From positions 1 through 64,000 of the forward strand of contig NZ_BCVA01000032.1 in assembly GCF_001591505.1 (NCBI RefSeq): DNA of 64,000 nt, in the 5' to 3' direction. This document shows positions 1 to 7,973 of the stretch, one piece after another. The stretch is from Neobacillus niacini NBRC 15566. GTDB lineage: Bacteria; Bacillota; Bacilli; Bacillales; Cytobacillaceae. The notes under the pieces were generated by a model. That model was not told where the DNA came from and made no database searches. It was given only the letters and a program-made list of their open reading frames with translations. The position numbers and the translations under genes are program-made. Every line of letters begins with the position of its first letter. The stretch's first letter is position 1.

Positions 1-8
1 TTTTACCT

Positions 9-76
9 GATTAGTCTTTCATCACGCTCATGAAGGACAAATCTCGCTCGGACCTTTCCAGATTAGTCTTTCATCA
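9..76. repeat. Two copies of a 16-bp direct repeat
   Basis: GATTAGTCTTTCATCA occurs at 9-24 and again at 61-76, 52 bp apart. The stretch before the first gene contains nothing else I can name. It may be the tail of a longer repeat or leader beginning outside the window. Confidence 0.4.
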
Positions 77-187
77 ACCTTTTATACCTCTTTACTAAAA
101 GTCAAAAAAATATTCAGAATAGGACTTATATTCGATTGGTGAATAGTGTAAAATTACACTATAAGGGATACAAAAGGAGGTGGCCGA

Positions 188-640
188 ATGTTTGTTTTTG
201 GCATCCTAAGTACTTTTTTACCTATAGTCATAATTATTTTTGTAATCGTTTACGCTGTGAAACACAAAGAAAAGGGGGGAGAGGCAGTGATACGTCATCT
301 TTATACGTATTTAGTCCTGTTTGCAACACTTATGATGGTAATTGGAGGAGGAATTTCGATTTTTATGGCCGCTGCCGATTTGGTCAGTCCACCAGGTTAC
401 TATCAAAACTTTGAAGATTTTAAGCAGGTTTACCATGATGGCAAAGTTCCAACGGATGAAAGTCAGAAGTTATCAGATGATGAAATTCGTGAAAGATATG
501 ACCAAATGGTAAAAGATGAAAAGAATCGTGCTAGAGAAAACGCAAAAAACCAAATCATTAAAAGCTTAGGATTTATTGTTATTCCATTTCCTATTTTCCT
601 TTATTTCAACAATATGAGAAAACGTCAAAGTGAAATTTAA
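188..640 (+). CDS. Small membrane protein, function unknown
   Basis: A 150-residue protein with a strong ribosome site (AGGAGGTGG) just before the ATG. It has a hydrophobic segment at about residues 1-23, a short basic loop, a second segment at about 38-62, a charged soluble stretch rich in Lys/Glu/Asp (about 70-125), and a last hydrophobic segment near 125-143 before a basic tail. The layout suggests three membrane passes with the acidic stretch in one loop. The segment around residues 38-60 resembles DUF5671-type membrane proteins, but I am not certain. It is a single gene followed by its own hairpin terminator, with no functional partner beside it. Confidence 0.75.
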   Translation: MFVFGILSTFLPIVIIIFVIVYAVKHKEKGGEAVIRHLYTYLVLFATLMMVIGGGISIFMAAADLVSPPGYYQNFEDFKQVYHDGKVPTDESQKLSDDEIRERYDQMVKDEKNRARENAKNQIIKSLGFIVIPFPIFLYFNNMRKRQSEI

Positions 641-687
641 AGGTATTGGCTAGAATCCATCCATAACAATCATAATAATATAAGGAA

Positions 688-727
688 AATGACTATCGAA
701 AAGAATGAAAACGATAGTCATTTTTTA
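688..727 (+). terminator. Rho-independent terminator
   Basis: An 11-bp inverted repeat (AATGACTATCG / CGATAGTCATT) with a 13-nt loop, followed by a T run. It ends the membrane-protein gene at 188-640. Confidence 0.8.
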
Positions 728-900
728 TTGGAGTAAGTAACGTCTAAAAAAGTGTTACAGCAGTAATTTTTTCGGTAAAGTTAACAACTATTTTCAAATA
801 ATAAGTTTGAAAAGGTATCTTAATCCATAAGAATAAAAATGCCTTTTGGGTAGATTATATAAAGGCATTACTTTAAATCAATTTACGAGGAGGAATTCTT

Positions 901-1476
901 ATGGGTAACATTTTTGATTTGTTTGGTGATGATAATTCACAAAATACAAATAATCAAGACAGCCAAAATAATGCAGCAACTCAAGGAAACAATGCTAGCT
1001 CCAGCACTCAAGGAAGCAATGCTAACTCAAGTACCCAAGGAAACAATACTAGCTCAGGTACCCAGGATAATCAAACTAACGGCTCCCTAGAGCTTCATAA
1101 AGAAGAACTGGACATTACGAAAAATAAAGTAGATGCTGGTGAAGTTGTTCTTTCAAAAGAGGTTGTAGAAGAACAAAAAACCGTGGAAGTTCCTGTTATG
1201 CACGAGGAAGTTGTGATTAAGAGAACGCCATTGAACGAACGTAGTAATGCATCAATCAGTTCTGATGAGACCATCCATATTCCTGTTAGCCAAGAGCAAG
1301 TTCAAGTAAACAAATACACAGTAGCTACTGAGGAAGTCACTGCTTCCAAGCGCCAAGTTCAGGAAACACAGCAAATTCAGGAAACTCTTAAACATGAAAC
1401 GGCTAATGTTAACACCACTGGAAGTGTCGACTTTGTTTCCGATACAACAGGTTTTGAAGATATAAATAACAGCTAA
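901..1476 (+). CDS. YsnF/AvaK-type stress protein (DUF2382) with low-complexity N-terminus
   Basis: A 191-residue soluble protein. Residues about 12-62 are a low-complexity tract built from repeats of the type TQGNNASSS, rich in Asn, Ser, Thr and Gln. From about residue 63 to 175 comes the DUF2382 (YsnF/AvaK) pattern: LELHKEELDITK, then KTVEVPVMHEEVVIKR, then IHIPVSQEQVQV and a final repeat ending in ETANV. Such domains are known from general-stress and desiccation-associated proteins; the molecular role is not established. The ribosome site GAGGAGG precedes the ATG. A paralogue without the low-complexity head follows directly. Confidence 0.8.
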   Translation: MGNIFDLFGDDNSQNTNNQDSQNNAATQGNNASSSTQGSNANSSTQGNNTSSGTQDNQTNGSLELHKEELDITKNKVDAGEVVLSKEVVEEQKTVEVPVMHEEVVIKRTPLNERSNASISSDETIHIPVSQEQVQVNKYTVATEEVTASKRQVQETQQIQETLKHETANVNTTGSVDFVSDTTGFEDINNS

Positions 1477-1481
1477 AAAAT

Positions 1482-1520
1482 AAAACACCTTTTCATCCTC
1501 CATAATGAAAAGGTGTTTTC
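1482..1520 (+). terminator. Terminator between the two DUF2382 genes
   Basis: A perfect 15-bp inverted repeat (AAAACACCTTTTCAT and its complement) with an 8-nt loop. The right arm ends in TTTT. It separates the two DUF2382 genes, so they are probably separate transcripts or the second is reduced by read-through. Confidence 0.8.
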
Positions 1521-1546
1521 AATCTTTTCCTTGGAGGAGGATTAAG

Positions 1547-1948
1547 GTGTCTGAGCAGCCAAATAATGACCATTACAATGATGAAGTAATACTCAAATTA
1601 CATAAAGAAGAGATGCAGGTAAGCAAAAAGTGGATAGAGACAGCAAACGTTAAAGTTTATAAGAAAAGTTATACGGAAGAGAAGCAAATTTTGGTTCCTG
1701 TTCGTCGTGAGGAATTAATCATTGAGAAAAAAATAGTAAATTCAGAAACAGAAATGGATGAAAATATTGAAACCATTCGTATTCCTTTGAGGGAAGATCG
1801 TATTGAGGTGACTTTACATCCAACTCTCCTTGAGGATGTAGAAATATATAAGAACCAGTATGAAGAAGTAAAACAAGTGATTGAAACGCTCAAGGAAGAA
1901 AAAGTTCATATCGAAACGATAGGTGATATAAAAATTAACAGTCATTGA
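1547..1948 (+). CDS. DUF2382 (YsnF-like) protein
   Basis: I chose the GTG at 1547 because GGAGGAGG lies seven bases before it; an upstream ATG at 1505 falls inside the preceding terminator hairpin and has no ribosome site. The product is 133 residues, soluble and highly charged. It shows the same repeat pattern as the gene at 901-1476: LKLHKEEMQVSK, KQILVPVRREELIIEK, IRIPLREDRIEV, and a last EEVKQVIETLKEEKVHIET unit. It is therefore a short paralogue lacking the Asn/Ser-rich head. Function is unknown beyond the family's stress association. Confidence 0.75.
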   Translation: MSEQPNNDHYNDEVILKLHKEEMQVSKKWIETANVKVYKKSYTEEKQILVPVRREELIIEKKIVNSETEMDENIETIRIPLREDRIEVTLHPTLLEDVEIYKNQYEEVKQVIETLKEEKVHIETIGDIKINSH

Positions 1949-2110
1949 TTAATTTTAATCATACAGAACCATTTATGCTCCCGTTCTGATATTTTATTGG
2001 CGAGAGCAATATTTATTTTGCCTTCGTTAAATGGGGAATGAGTAACCGCATAACATAGGGAATTGTTGGTAAGAGTAAAAAAGACTTTAAGTCAAAGGAG
2101 AACATTCCCT

Positions 2111-3373
2111 ATGCCGCACCAGAAGTTTCAGTCAGCTAACATAAAACCACGTTATTCTAAAGGGCGGATATCTGTATTTGGGATTAATTCGGTTTATCCA
2201 CGTCCTCCTTGGATTGCCGCTTGGTGGTCTGCTGCTTTTCCTGGGTTTGGACACATGTTTATCGGGAAGTATCTTCACGGTTTGATTCTGATACTTTGGG
2301 AACTTGTGGTGAACAATAAATCTCATTTGAACATGGGGATTGCTCTATCTTTTCAAGGTAAATTTGCAGAGGCTACTGCGGTTATCGACCAGGAATGGGG
2401 TCTCCTTTATGTGGCAGTATACATATATAGTATTTGGGATAGTTACCGATGCGCTGTAGAAATAAAGAAAAGTCACATTTTATCTGAGATTGAAGATGCA
2501 CCGGTTACTCCTTCAGAAGTTAGTTTTTTTGATGTTGTAATCTTAGATAAGAAAATTCCAACTGTGGGAATGTTCTGGTCTGCTTTTACACCTGGTCTAG
2601 GACAATTATATGGAGGAAGTACGGTGGTTGGTGCATTTGTATTGGCATGGTGGATCTTTGTTTGCTATAAGGCAGAGGCAGTTGGTACCTTCCTCTATTC
2701 GTTCCTTGGGGATTTTACCCAGGTGGCGGCAATTGTGGACTGGCAGTGGTTTTTGTTTTTACCTTCGATGTACGCTTTTGCGATTTATCAAGGATATGTT
2801 TCTGTAACCGAAAGCAATACTCTGTTTGATATTGAACAAATACGATTTCTTAGGGTGAGGGCGGAAAACTTGGGACAAAAAAACACAACGGAAACAAATA
2901 CAGTACACATCATAGCTACTTTTGATTTTTCCCCGTTTGTGGAGATGGTTATCCATGATTTCGAGAAGCTGGGAGTACCGCAGCAGAATATCGTTGCATT
3001 GCCTCTAGAAAATTTGGATTCGGAAGCACATATCATTGATACCATCCATCGAGTGGATGGCAGAAGTATTCTCGATGGAGCGATGATGGGCGCAACCATC
3101 TTTGGCGTTCTCGGCACGATATATGGATTCGTGTGGCACTGGGGACCCGTCATATGGGGTCTGCTCGGCTTAGCAGGTGGTTTTCTTTTAGGGTTGATTA
3201 TCGAGTTAGCAGTCAATAAAAAGAAAATAGATGTTCTTGCGCGCAGTAAAGGAGAGGTTATTATAGAGGTAACATGCAATGCCTCACTGCAGGACCAGCT
3301 AATGAAAATTCTTAAATCACGCAGGGCATTGGGTTATGTAATCATGCCACAACGGTCACAATCTAATCCTTAA
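2111..3373 (+). CDS. Polytopic membrane protein with an internal duplication
   Basis: The ATG at 2111 is preceded by AAAGGAG and gives 420 residues; an upstream in-frame start at 2063 lacks a ribosome site. The N-terminal half contains two related membrane modules, each opening with PG(F/L)G and an aromatic/Gly turn (PGFGHMFIGKY near residue 43 and PGLGQLYGG near 170) and each ending in a WxW/WGLL-containing helix. This looks like an internal duplication. The C-terminal third has a soluble alpha/beta stretch (about 280-330), then two glycine-rich membrane helices (about 330-375), reminiscent of general-stress proteins with Gly-rich hairpins. I do not recognise the family. It is monocistronic and ends in a bidirectional terminator. 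Confidence 0.7.
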   Translation: MPHQKFQSANIKPRYSKGRISVFGINSVYPRPPWIAAWWSAAFPGFGHMFIGKYLHGLILILWELVVNNKSHLNMGIALSFQGKFAEATAVIDQEWGLLYVAVYIYSIWDSYRCAVEIKKSHILSEIEDAPVTPSEVSFFDVVILDKKIPTVGMFWSAFTPGLGQLYGGSTVVGAFVLAWWIFVCYKAEAVGTFLYSFLGDFTQVAAIVDWQWFLFLPSMYAFAIYQGYVSVTESNTLFDIEQIRFLRVRAENLGQKNTTETNTVHIIATFDFSPFVEMVIHDFEKLGVPQQNIVALPLENLDSEAHIIDTIHRVDGRSILDGAMMGATIFGVLGTIYGFVWHWGPVIWGLLGLAGGFLLGLIIELAVNKKKIDVLARSKGEVIIEVTCNASLQDQLMKILKSRRALGYVIMPQRSQSNP

Positions 3374-3385
3374 TATGGAAAAAGT

Positions 3386-3422
3386 AAAATAGAGTGAACC
3401 GAAATGGTTCACTCTATTTTTT
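3386..3422. terminator. Bidirectional terminator
   Basis: A perfect 15-bp stem (AAAATAGAGTGAACC and its complement) with a 5-nt loop and T runs on both strands. It lies between convergent genes and can end both. Confidence 0.85.
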
Positions 3423-3423
3423 C

Positions 3424-4431
3424 TTACTTCACTGTGGCTGGAAGCTTATGCATGTATTTAAGAGCTTTTCCTGTTCCGATTGCAACGGATTCTAATGGTT
3501 CTGGAGCGAGTTGAACGGGAACAAAGATCTCTTTACTCAGCCACTCTTCCATTCCCTTCATTAAGGCACCACCGCCTGTTAGAATCACACCGCGATCGAC
3601 GATATCACCACTTAATTCAGCAGGACAATCCTCCAGGGTGGCACGAATCGCTTCTAAAATATGAGATAATGATTCTTTTAAAGCATTGCGAATTTCATAG
3701 GATGAGAGTGTAACTGTTTTTGGCAGACCTGTTACCAGATCACGTCCGCGTACCTCCATAGTAAGCTCTTCGTGATCAATTAAGGCATAACCAATTTCCA
3801 TTTTGATATTTTCAGCTGTTCGTTCGCCAATTAACACATTATATTCTTTACGGACATGTTGAATGATTTCATCATCAAGACGGTCTCCGCCAATTTTAAT
3901 AGAATGGCAGGAAACAACACCACCGAATGATATGATCGCTACCTCTGTATTACCGCCGCCAATATCAACCACCACATTGGCTACCGGCTCATCCACAGGC
4001 ATTCCAGCACCAATAGCAGCTGCAACTGGTTCCTCAATCAACTGAATTTTTTTTGCACCGGCATTTCTCACAGCGTCTTGAATCGCACGTCTCTCAACAC
4101 TTGTTGATCCAGAAGGTGTACAGATGACAACATTTGGTTTACGAACGGCAAAGCCGACAGATTTAGAAGCCTTTCGCATGATATGTTTCAGAAGCTCTGT
4201 TGTAAGGTCATAATCGGCAATCACACCTTCTCGCAGCGGCCTGATCGCAATAATTTTCTCAGGTGTTTTTCCAATCATTTCTTTTGCTTCTGTACCAAAA
4301 GCAACAACTTTTTTAGTTTCTGTATCAATAGCTACCACCGAAGGTTCGTTCACAGCGATTCCTTTATTTTTACTATAAACTAATATATTTGCTGTTCCTA
4401 AATCGATTCCAATTTCAAAGTTTGATAACAT
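3424..4431 (-). CDS. mreBH: MreBH-type actin-like cell-shape protein
   Basis: A bacterial actin of the MreB/Mbl/MreBH family: a filament-forming cytoplasmic ATPase at the membrane that steers lateral wall synthesis. The N-terminal phosphate-1 loop reads IGIDLGTANILVY. The phosphate-2 loop is VVDIGGGNTEVAII, the connect motif is CTPSGSTSVERRAI, and the adenosine loop is VILTGGGALMKGM. I chose the ATG at 4431 because AGGTGA lies seven bases upstream; a GTG at 4440 is also possible. That start gives 335 residues, which I recall as the length of B. subtilis MreBH. No mreC or mreD is adjacent, which fits MreBH or Mbl rather than MreB. Assignment among the three paralogues is an inference. Confidence 0.85.
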   Translation of the reverse strand: MLSNFEIGIDLGTANILVYSKNKGIAVNEPSVVAIDTETKKVVAFGTEAKEMIGKTPEKIIAIRPLREGVIADYDLTTELLKHIMRKASKSVGFAVRKPNVVICTPSGSTSVERRAIQDAVRNAGAKKIQLIEEPVAAAIGAGMPVDEPVANVVVDIGGGNTEVAIISFGGVVSCHSIKIGGDRLDDEIIQHVRKEYNVLIGERTAENIKMEIGYALIDHEELTMEVRGRDLVTGLPKTVTLSSYEIRNALKESLSHILEAIRATLEDCPAELSGDIVDRGVILTGGGALMKGMEEWLSKEIFVPVQLAPEPLESVAIGTGKALKYMHKLPATVK

Positions 4432-4746
4432 TTCTTTCACCTAATTTCCTATTTTTCGACAACTTTCCATATTGGCTAGTCATCTTTCTACAAAATAAGC
4501 TACGATTAAGACTACCATGAGTTTGGGGGTAAAACTCGGTTTGTAAATGAATCGTTATAGGAATGTAAAGATGTAACCGAAATATCTTTATTGAGATGAA
4601 AATGGAATAAATTAAATGTGCAGATCATGCATAGAAAAGATATTTTTTGATTATACTTATTTGATGTTCAACTGCTTTTAAGGTTTTATGTTAGGATGTA
4701 AGTGTGACTTGGTTCCTGCCATCACGGAAATTAAGAAAAGGGCAGT
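4432..4746. other. Divergent intergenic region between mreBH and miaA
   Basis: This 315-bp A+T-rich stretch must hold the promoters for both flanking genes. I see no promoter good enough to mark, no RNA gene and no credible small ORF. Confidence 0.5.
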
Positions 4747-5712
4747 GTGAAAATTTTGGATTCAAAACAGAAATTATTAGTCATTATTGGTCCAACTGCA
4801 GTTGGAAAAACAAAGTTAAGCATTGAATTGGCTAAACGGTATAATGGCGAAATTATCAGCGGCGATTCCATGCAAATATATCGAAGTATGGATATCGGAA
4901 CTGCAAAAATAAAACCCGAGGAAATGGAAGGAATTCCCCACCATTTGATTGATATTAAAGATCCGGATGAGAGTTTTTCTGTTGCGGAGTTCCAGCAGCT
5001 TGTGCGGGAAAGAATATCGGACATTACTTCAAAAGGCAAGCTGCCTATTATCGTTGGAGGGACTGGCTTATATATTCAATCAGTTATCTATGATTATCAG
5101 TTTTCTGAGGCTCCTGCCGATGAAGCGTTCCGCCTGCAGCTTGAAGAGAGGGCAAAGGAAATCGGTAATGTTGCTCTCCATGAGGAGTTAACGAAAGTCG
5201 ATCCTGAGAGTGCCAGCCAAATTCATCCGAATAATGTAAGAAGGGTGATTAGGGCACTTGAAATTTTTCATTGTACTGGTAAGATTATGAGTGACTATCA
5301 AAATAATCAACAGCCTGACCTTCTTTATGAAACTGCACTGATCGGTTTAACAATGGAGAGGGAGAAGCTATATGAACGGATTAATATGCGAGTCGACATA
5401 ATGATTGCGGAAGGTCTGCTTGATGAAGTCAGCATGTTACACAAGCATGGACTAAGAGATTGTCAATCCATTCAGGCTATAGGCTATAAAGAAATCTATG
5501 ATTATTTAGATGGGAAGGTAAGTCTCGAGATTGCCGTTGAAAATTTAAAACAAAATTCTAGACGATATGCAAAAAGACAGCTAACCTGGTTTCGTAACAA
5601 AATGGAAGTAAAATGGTTTGATATGACAGATGTCGTAAATTTGTCAAAAAAAATAACCGAAATTTCACATTACGTTGAAGGAAAGCTACAAGTAAAATCG
5701 AATACATATTAG
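4747..5712 (+). CDS. miaA: tRNA dimethylallyltransferase MiaA
   Basis: Transfers a dimethylallyl group from dimethylallyl diphosphate to A37 of tRNAs that read codons beginning with U, the first step of ms2i6A formation. The P-loop GPTAVGKT is at residues 15-22 and the substrate-binding motif DSMQIYR starts at D40. RQLTWFRN near the C-terminus and the tRNA-contacting PNNVRRVIRALE are typical of the family. The length of 321 residues is normal. The start is a GTG preceded by AAAAGGG. hfq follows 26 bp downstream, the conserved miaA-hfq pair, and is probably cotranscribed. Confidence 0.95.
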   Translation: MKILDSKQKLLVIIGPTAVGKTKLSIELAKRYNGEIISGDSMQIYRSMDIGTAKIKPEEMEGIPHHLIDIKDPDESFSVAEFQQLVRERISDITSKGKLPIIVGGTGLYIQSVIYDYQFSEAPADEAFRLQLEERAKEIGNVALHEELTKVDPESASQIHPNNVRRVIRALEIFHCTGKIMSDYQNNQQPDLLYETALIGLTMEREKLYERINMRVDIMIAEGLLDEVSMLHKHGLRDCQSIQAIGYKEIYDYLDGKVSLEIAVENLKQNSRRYAKRQLTWFRNKMEVKWFDMTDVVNLSKKITEISHYVEGKLQVKSNTY

Positions 5713-5738
5713 TAGAGATAAAAGAGGAGGATATACCA

Positions 5739-5969
5739 ATGAAAACCACGATCAACATTCAGGACCAATTTTTAAATCAATGCCGTAAGGATAACACTCA
5801 TGTGACGGTATTCTTATTAAACGGATTCCAATTAAGAGGCCAAATTAAAGGCTTTGATAATTTCACTGTACTTTTTGAATCAGAAGGTAAGCAGCAATTG
5901 GTTTACAAGCATGCCATTTCAACCTTTGCACCGCAAAGAAATGTTCAGCTTGACCTGGATGCACAATAA
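5739..5969 (+). CDS. hfq: RNA chaperone Hfq
   Basis: A 76-residue Sm-like protein that forms hexameric rings and binds A- and U-rich RNA. The Sm1 region spans about residues 21-46 (VTVFLLNGFQLRGQIKGFD) and the Sm2 signature YKHAIST is at 56-62. The C-terminal tail is very short, as usual in Firmicutes. AGAGGAGG precedes the ATG. It lies directly downstream of miaA and is followed by a terminator. Confidence 0.97.
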   Translation: MKTTINIQDQFLNQCRKDNTHVTVFLLNGFQLRGQIKGFDNFTVLFESEGKQQLVYKHAISTFAPQRNVQLDLDAQ

Positions 5970-5980
5970 TCTTTACGTAT

Positions 5981-6016
5981 GAGCCCGAGTCCATGAATTT
6001 CATGGGCTCCTTTTTT
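5981..6016 (+). terminator. Terminator after hfq
   Basis: GAGCCC...GGGCTC stem with an inner CATGAA/TTCATG extension, followed by CTTTTTTA. Confidence 0.75.
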
Positions 6017-6210
6017 ATTTTTAATAATGAATTGTGAATAAGATGAATACACATAAATGAAGGAGTATTGCTTGGGAAGCGCATAGAAAAATCAGAGTGA
6101 ACTTAATTAGCAATTTCCTCTCGTTATTTGTCAAAATGAATAATTATTTTTTCAAATCAACGATAAAAGCTGCCTAACGTATACTGTTTGCAGAATGAGA
6201 GGTGAAGGCT

Positions 6211-7161
6211 TTGGATCAACCAATTCGCATGAAAAGTAATGGACAAATAACAGTATCCCTTAACTCGCAAAAGAGGAAGTCCTTGACAAAAGAGCTGCCT
6301 GTTCCTCAAGTTGTTCCAAAGGTTATTCCCCCGGAGCACTCGGCATTAAAGGAAATTGAAGACGAGCTCGGGGCATTAGTGGGTATGGAAGAAATGAAAC
6401 GAATGATAAAAGAAATTTATGCATGGATTTTTGTTAATAAGAAACGAGAGGAACTGGGACTGAAGGCTAGAAAACAAGCACTTCATATGATGTTTAAAGG
6501 GAATCCAGGAACAGGCAAAACAACGGTTGCACGGTTAATTGGCAAGCTCTTTTTAAAAATGAATGTTCTGACTAAAGGACATTTAATTGAGGCAGAACGA
6601 GCTGACCTCGTGGGGGAATATATTGGACATACCGCACAGAAAACAAGAGATTTAATTAAGAAAGCGCAAGGAGGAATCCTGTTCATTGATGAGGCTTATT
6701 CATTAGGGCGCGGCGGGGAGAAGGATTTCGGAAAAGAAGCCATTGATACTCTCGTGAAGCATATGGAGGATAAACAGCACGAGTTCATTTTAATTTTGGC
6801 TGGTTATTCCCGGGAGATGGATTATTTCCTTACACTAAACCCAGGCTTACATTCCCGCTTTCCGTTAGTCATTGATTTTCCGAATTACACCATTGAACAA
6901 TTAATGGAAATTGCCAGCCGTATGCTCGATGAAAGAGAGTATTCTTTAAGTCATGAAGCCGAAAAAAAGCTAAAGGATCATTTAATTTGGGTCAAAGCGG
7001 TACTCAGTCCAAATAGTTTTTCGAATGGGCGATATGTTCGTAACATAATTGAAAAGTCCATTCGCGCTCAGGCAATGCGGCTTTTATTGCAAAATAGCTT
7101 CGATAAGCATGAATTAATGACACTTAGAAGTAACGATTTAATCTTTGAGGAAGATTCATAA
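6211..7161 (+). CDS. spoVK: Stage V sporulation protein K (CbxX/CfqX-type AAA+ ATPase)
   Basis: An AAA+ ATPase of the CbbX/CfqX family, needed for spore maturation in B. subtilis; its molecular substrate is not established. Counting from the TTG at 6211 (316 residues), Walker A is GNPGTGKT at 97-104 and Walker B ILFIDEA at about 157-162. The pore-loop region EYIGHTAQKTRDL and the sensor/arginine-finger segment NPGLHSRFP are also visible. I prefer the TTG at 6211 because AGAGGTGA lies five bases before it; a GTG at 6202 is the alternative. The hfq-spoVK-hflX-ynbB-glnR order matches B. subtilis, which makes the name secure. Expression is expected in the mother cell, but I cannot point to a confident sigma-E promoter. 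Confidence 0.93.
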   Translation: MDQPIRMKSNGQITVSLNSQKRKSLTKELPVPQVVPKVIPPEHSALKEIEDELGALVGMEEMKRMIKEIYAWIFVNKKREELGLKARKQALHMMFKGNPGTGKTTVARLIGKLFLKMNVLTKGHLIEAERADLVGEYIGHTAQKTRDLIKKAQGGILFIDEAYSLGRGGEKDFGKEAIDTLVKHMEDKQHEFILILAGYSREMDYFLTLNPGLHSRFPLVIDFPNYTIEQLMEIASRMLDEREYSLSHEAEKKLKDHLIWVKAVLSPNSFSNGRYVRNIIEKSIRAQAMRLLLQNSFDKHELMTLRSNDLIFEEDS

Positions 7162-7164
7162 TAC

Positions 7165-7196
7165 AAAAAATCGGCGGAACAAATTCCGCCGATTTA
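7165..7196. terminator. Bidirectional terminator
   Basis: A 12-bp perfect stem (AAATCGGCGGAA / TTCCGCCGATTT) with a 4-nt loop, between convergent spoVK and the channel gene. Confidence 0.85.
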
Positions 7197-7802
7197 TTAA
7201 TGTACACCAAGTCTTCTTGATGGCAGTTTCCAATGAAATGTATAGGAAAGGACCCTTAGTAATGTTATAAGTACAAAAAGCGTGTACAACTCCCATGGAC
7301 TTGACGCAATTTTTAATCCAATGATGAGACCTGCGAGAATCGCCCATACTGCATATATTTCTGCTCTTAAAACAATTGGCTTCCTTCCTGCAAGTAAATC
7401 ACGAATAATCCCTCCGCCAATTCCAGTTAAGACAGCTGCGACGATGACAGCGCTGATTGGATGATTCATATTGGCCGCGTATATGGCACCTTGAATGGCA
7501 AAAGCAGATAAGCCGATGGCATCGAAAAAATTTCCCCATTTCTGCCAGTGACGCAATAGATTATTTGGAAAAAGAAACACAGCTGTAATCGATAATAGTG
7601 CTATTTGGAAAAATAACCCTTGTTCCCAAAGTGCTGAAACAGGGACACCGATTAACAGATTCCGGATTGCACCACCGCCAAAAGCCGTTACAATTCCTAA
7701 TATATAAACCCCTAGAATATCATACTCTTCTTCCATCGCAACAATGGCGCCGCTGACGGCAAACGCAATCGTGCCAATGATACTTAAGACATCCCACGTC
7801 AT
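7197..7802 (-). CDS. TRIC-family (UPF0126, YvgT-like) membrane channel protein
   Basis: A 201-residue membrane protein with about seven hydrophobic segments. It is a tandem duplication: GGGAIRNLL at 42-50 recurs as GGGIIRDLL at 129-137, each followed by a hydrophobic helix and a short basic loop. This pattern defines the bacterial homologues of trimeric intracellular cation channels, formerly UPF0126 and sometimes annotated as glycine transporters. The ion carried cannot be read from sequence. It is inserted, in reverse orientation, between spoVK and hflX, which are adjacent in B. subtilis as far as I recall. Confidence 0.85.
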   Translation of the reverse strand: MTWDVLSIIGTIAFAVSGAIVAMEEEYDILGVYILGIVTAFGGGAIRNLLIGVPVSALWEQGLFFQIALLSITAVFLFPNNLLRHWQKWGNFFDAIGLSAFAIQGAIYAANMNHPISAVIVAAVLTGIGGGIIRDLLAGRKPIVLRAEIYAVWAILAGLIIGLKIASSPWELYTLFVLITLLRVLSYTFHWKLPSRRLGVH

Positions 7803-7973
7803 TTTAGTTTCCCCTCGATGAAAAAAGTCTTTTAATTTTCTGTAAACAAATATGATTTTAACACGGAAGTAAAATTAATCAATATAAAAATGAAAAAATC
7901 CGCTTGAGATTAGGGGATTGTCATCATTTTTGGTATGATGAGGAAAGAATATTTATGAAAAAGAGGTGTTGGT

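Noticed and set aside
6130..6200. Sigma-E promoter for spoVK
   Set aside because: A CATACA-like -10 (CGTATACT) is present, but no -35 element is found at the right spacing.
7904..7939. Sigma-A promoter for hflX
   Set aside because: TATGAT is good, but the TTGTCA and TTGAGA candidates are 10 and 24 bp away, outside the useful range.
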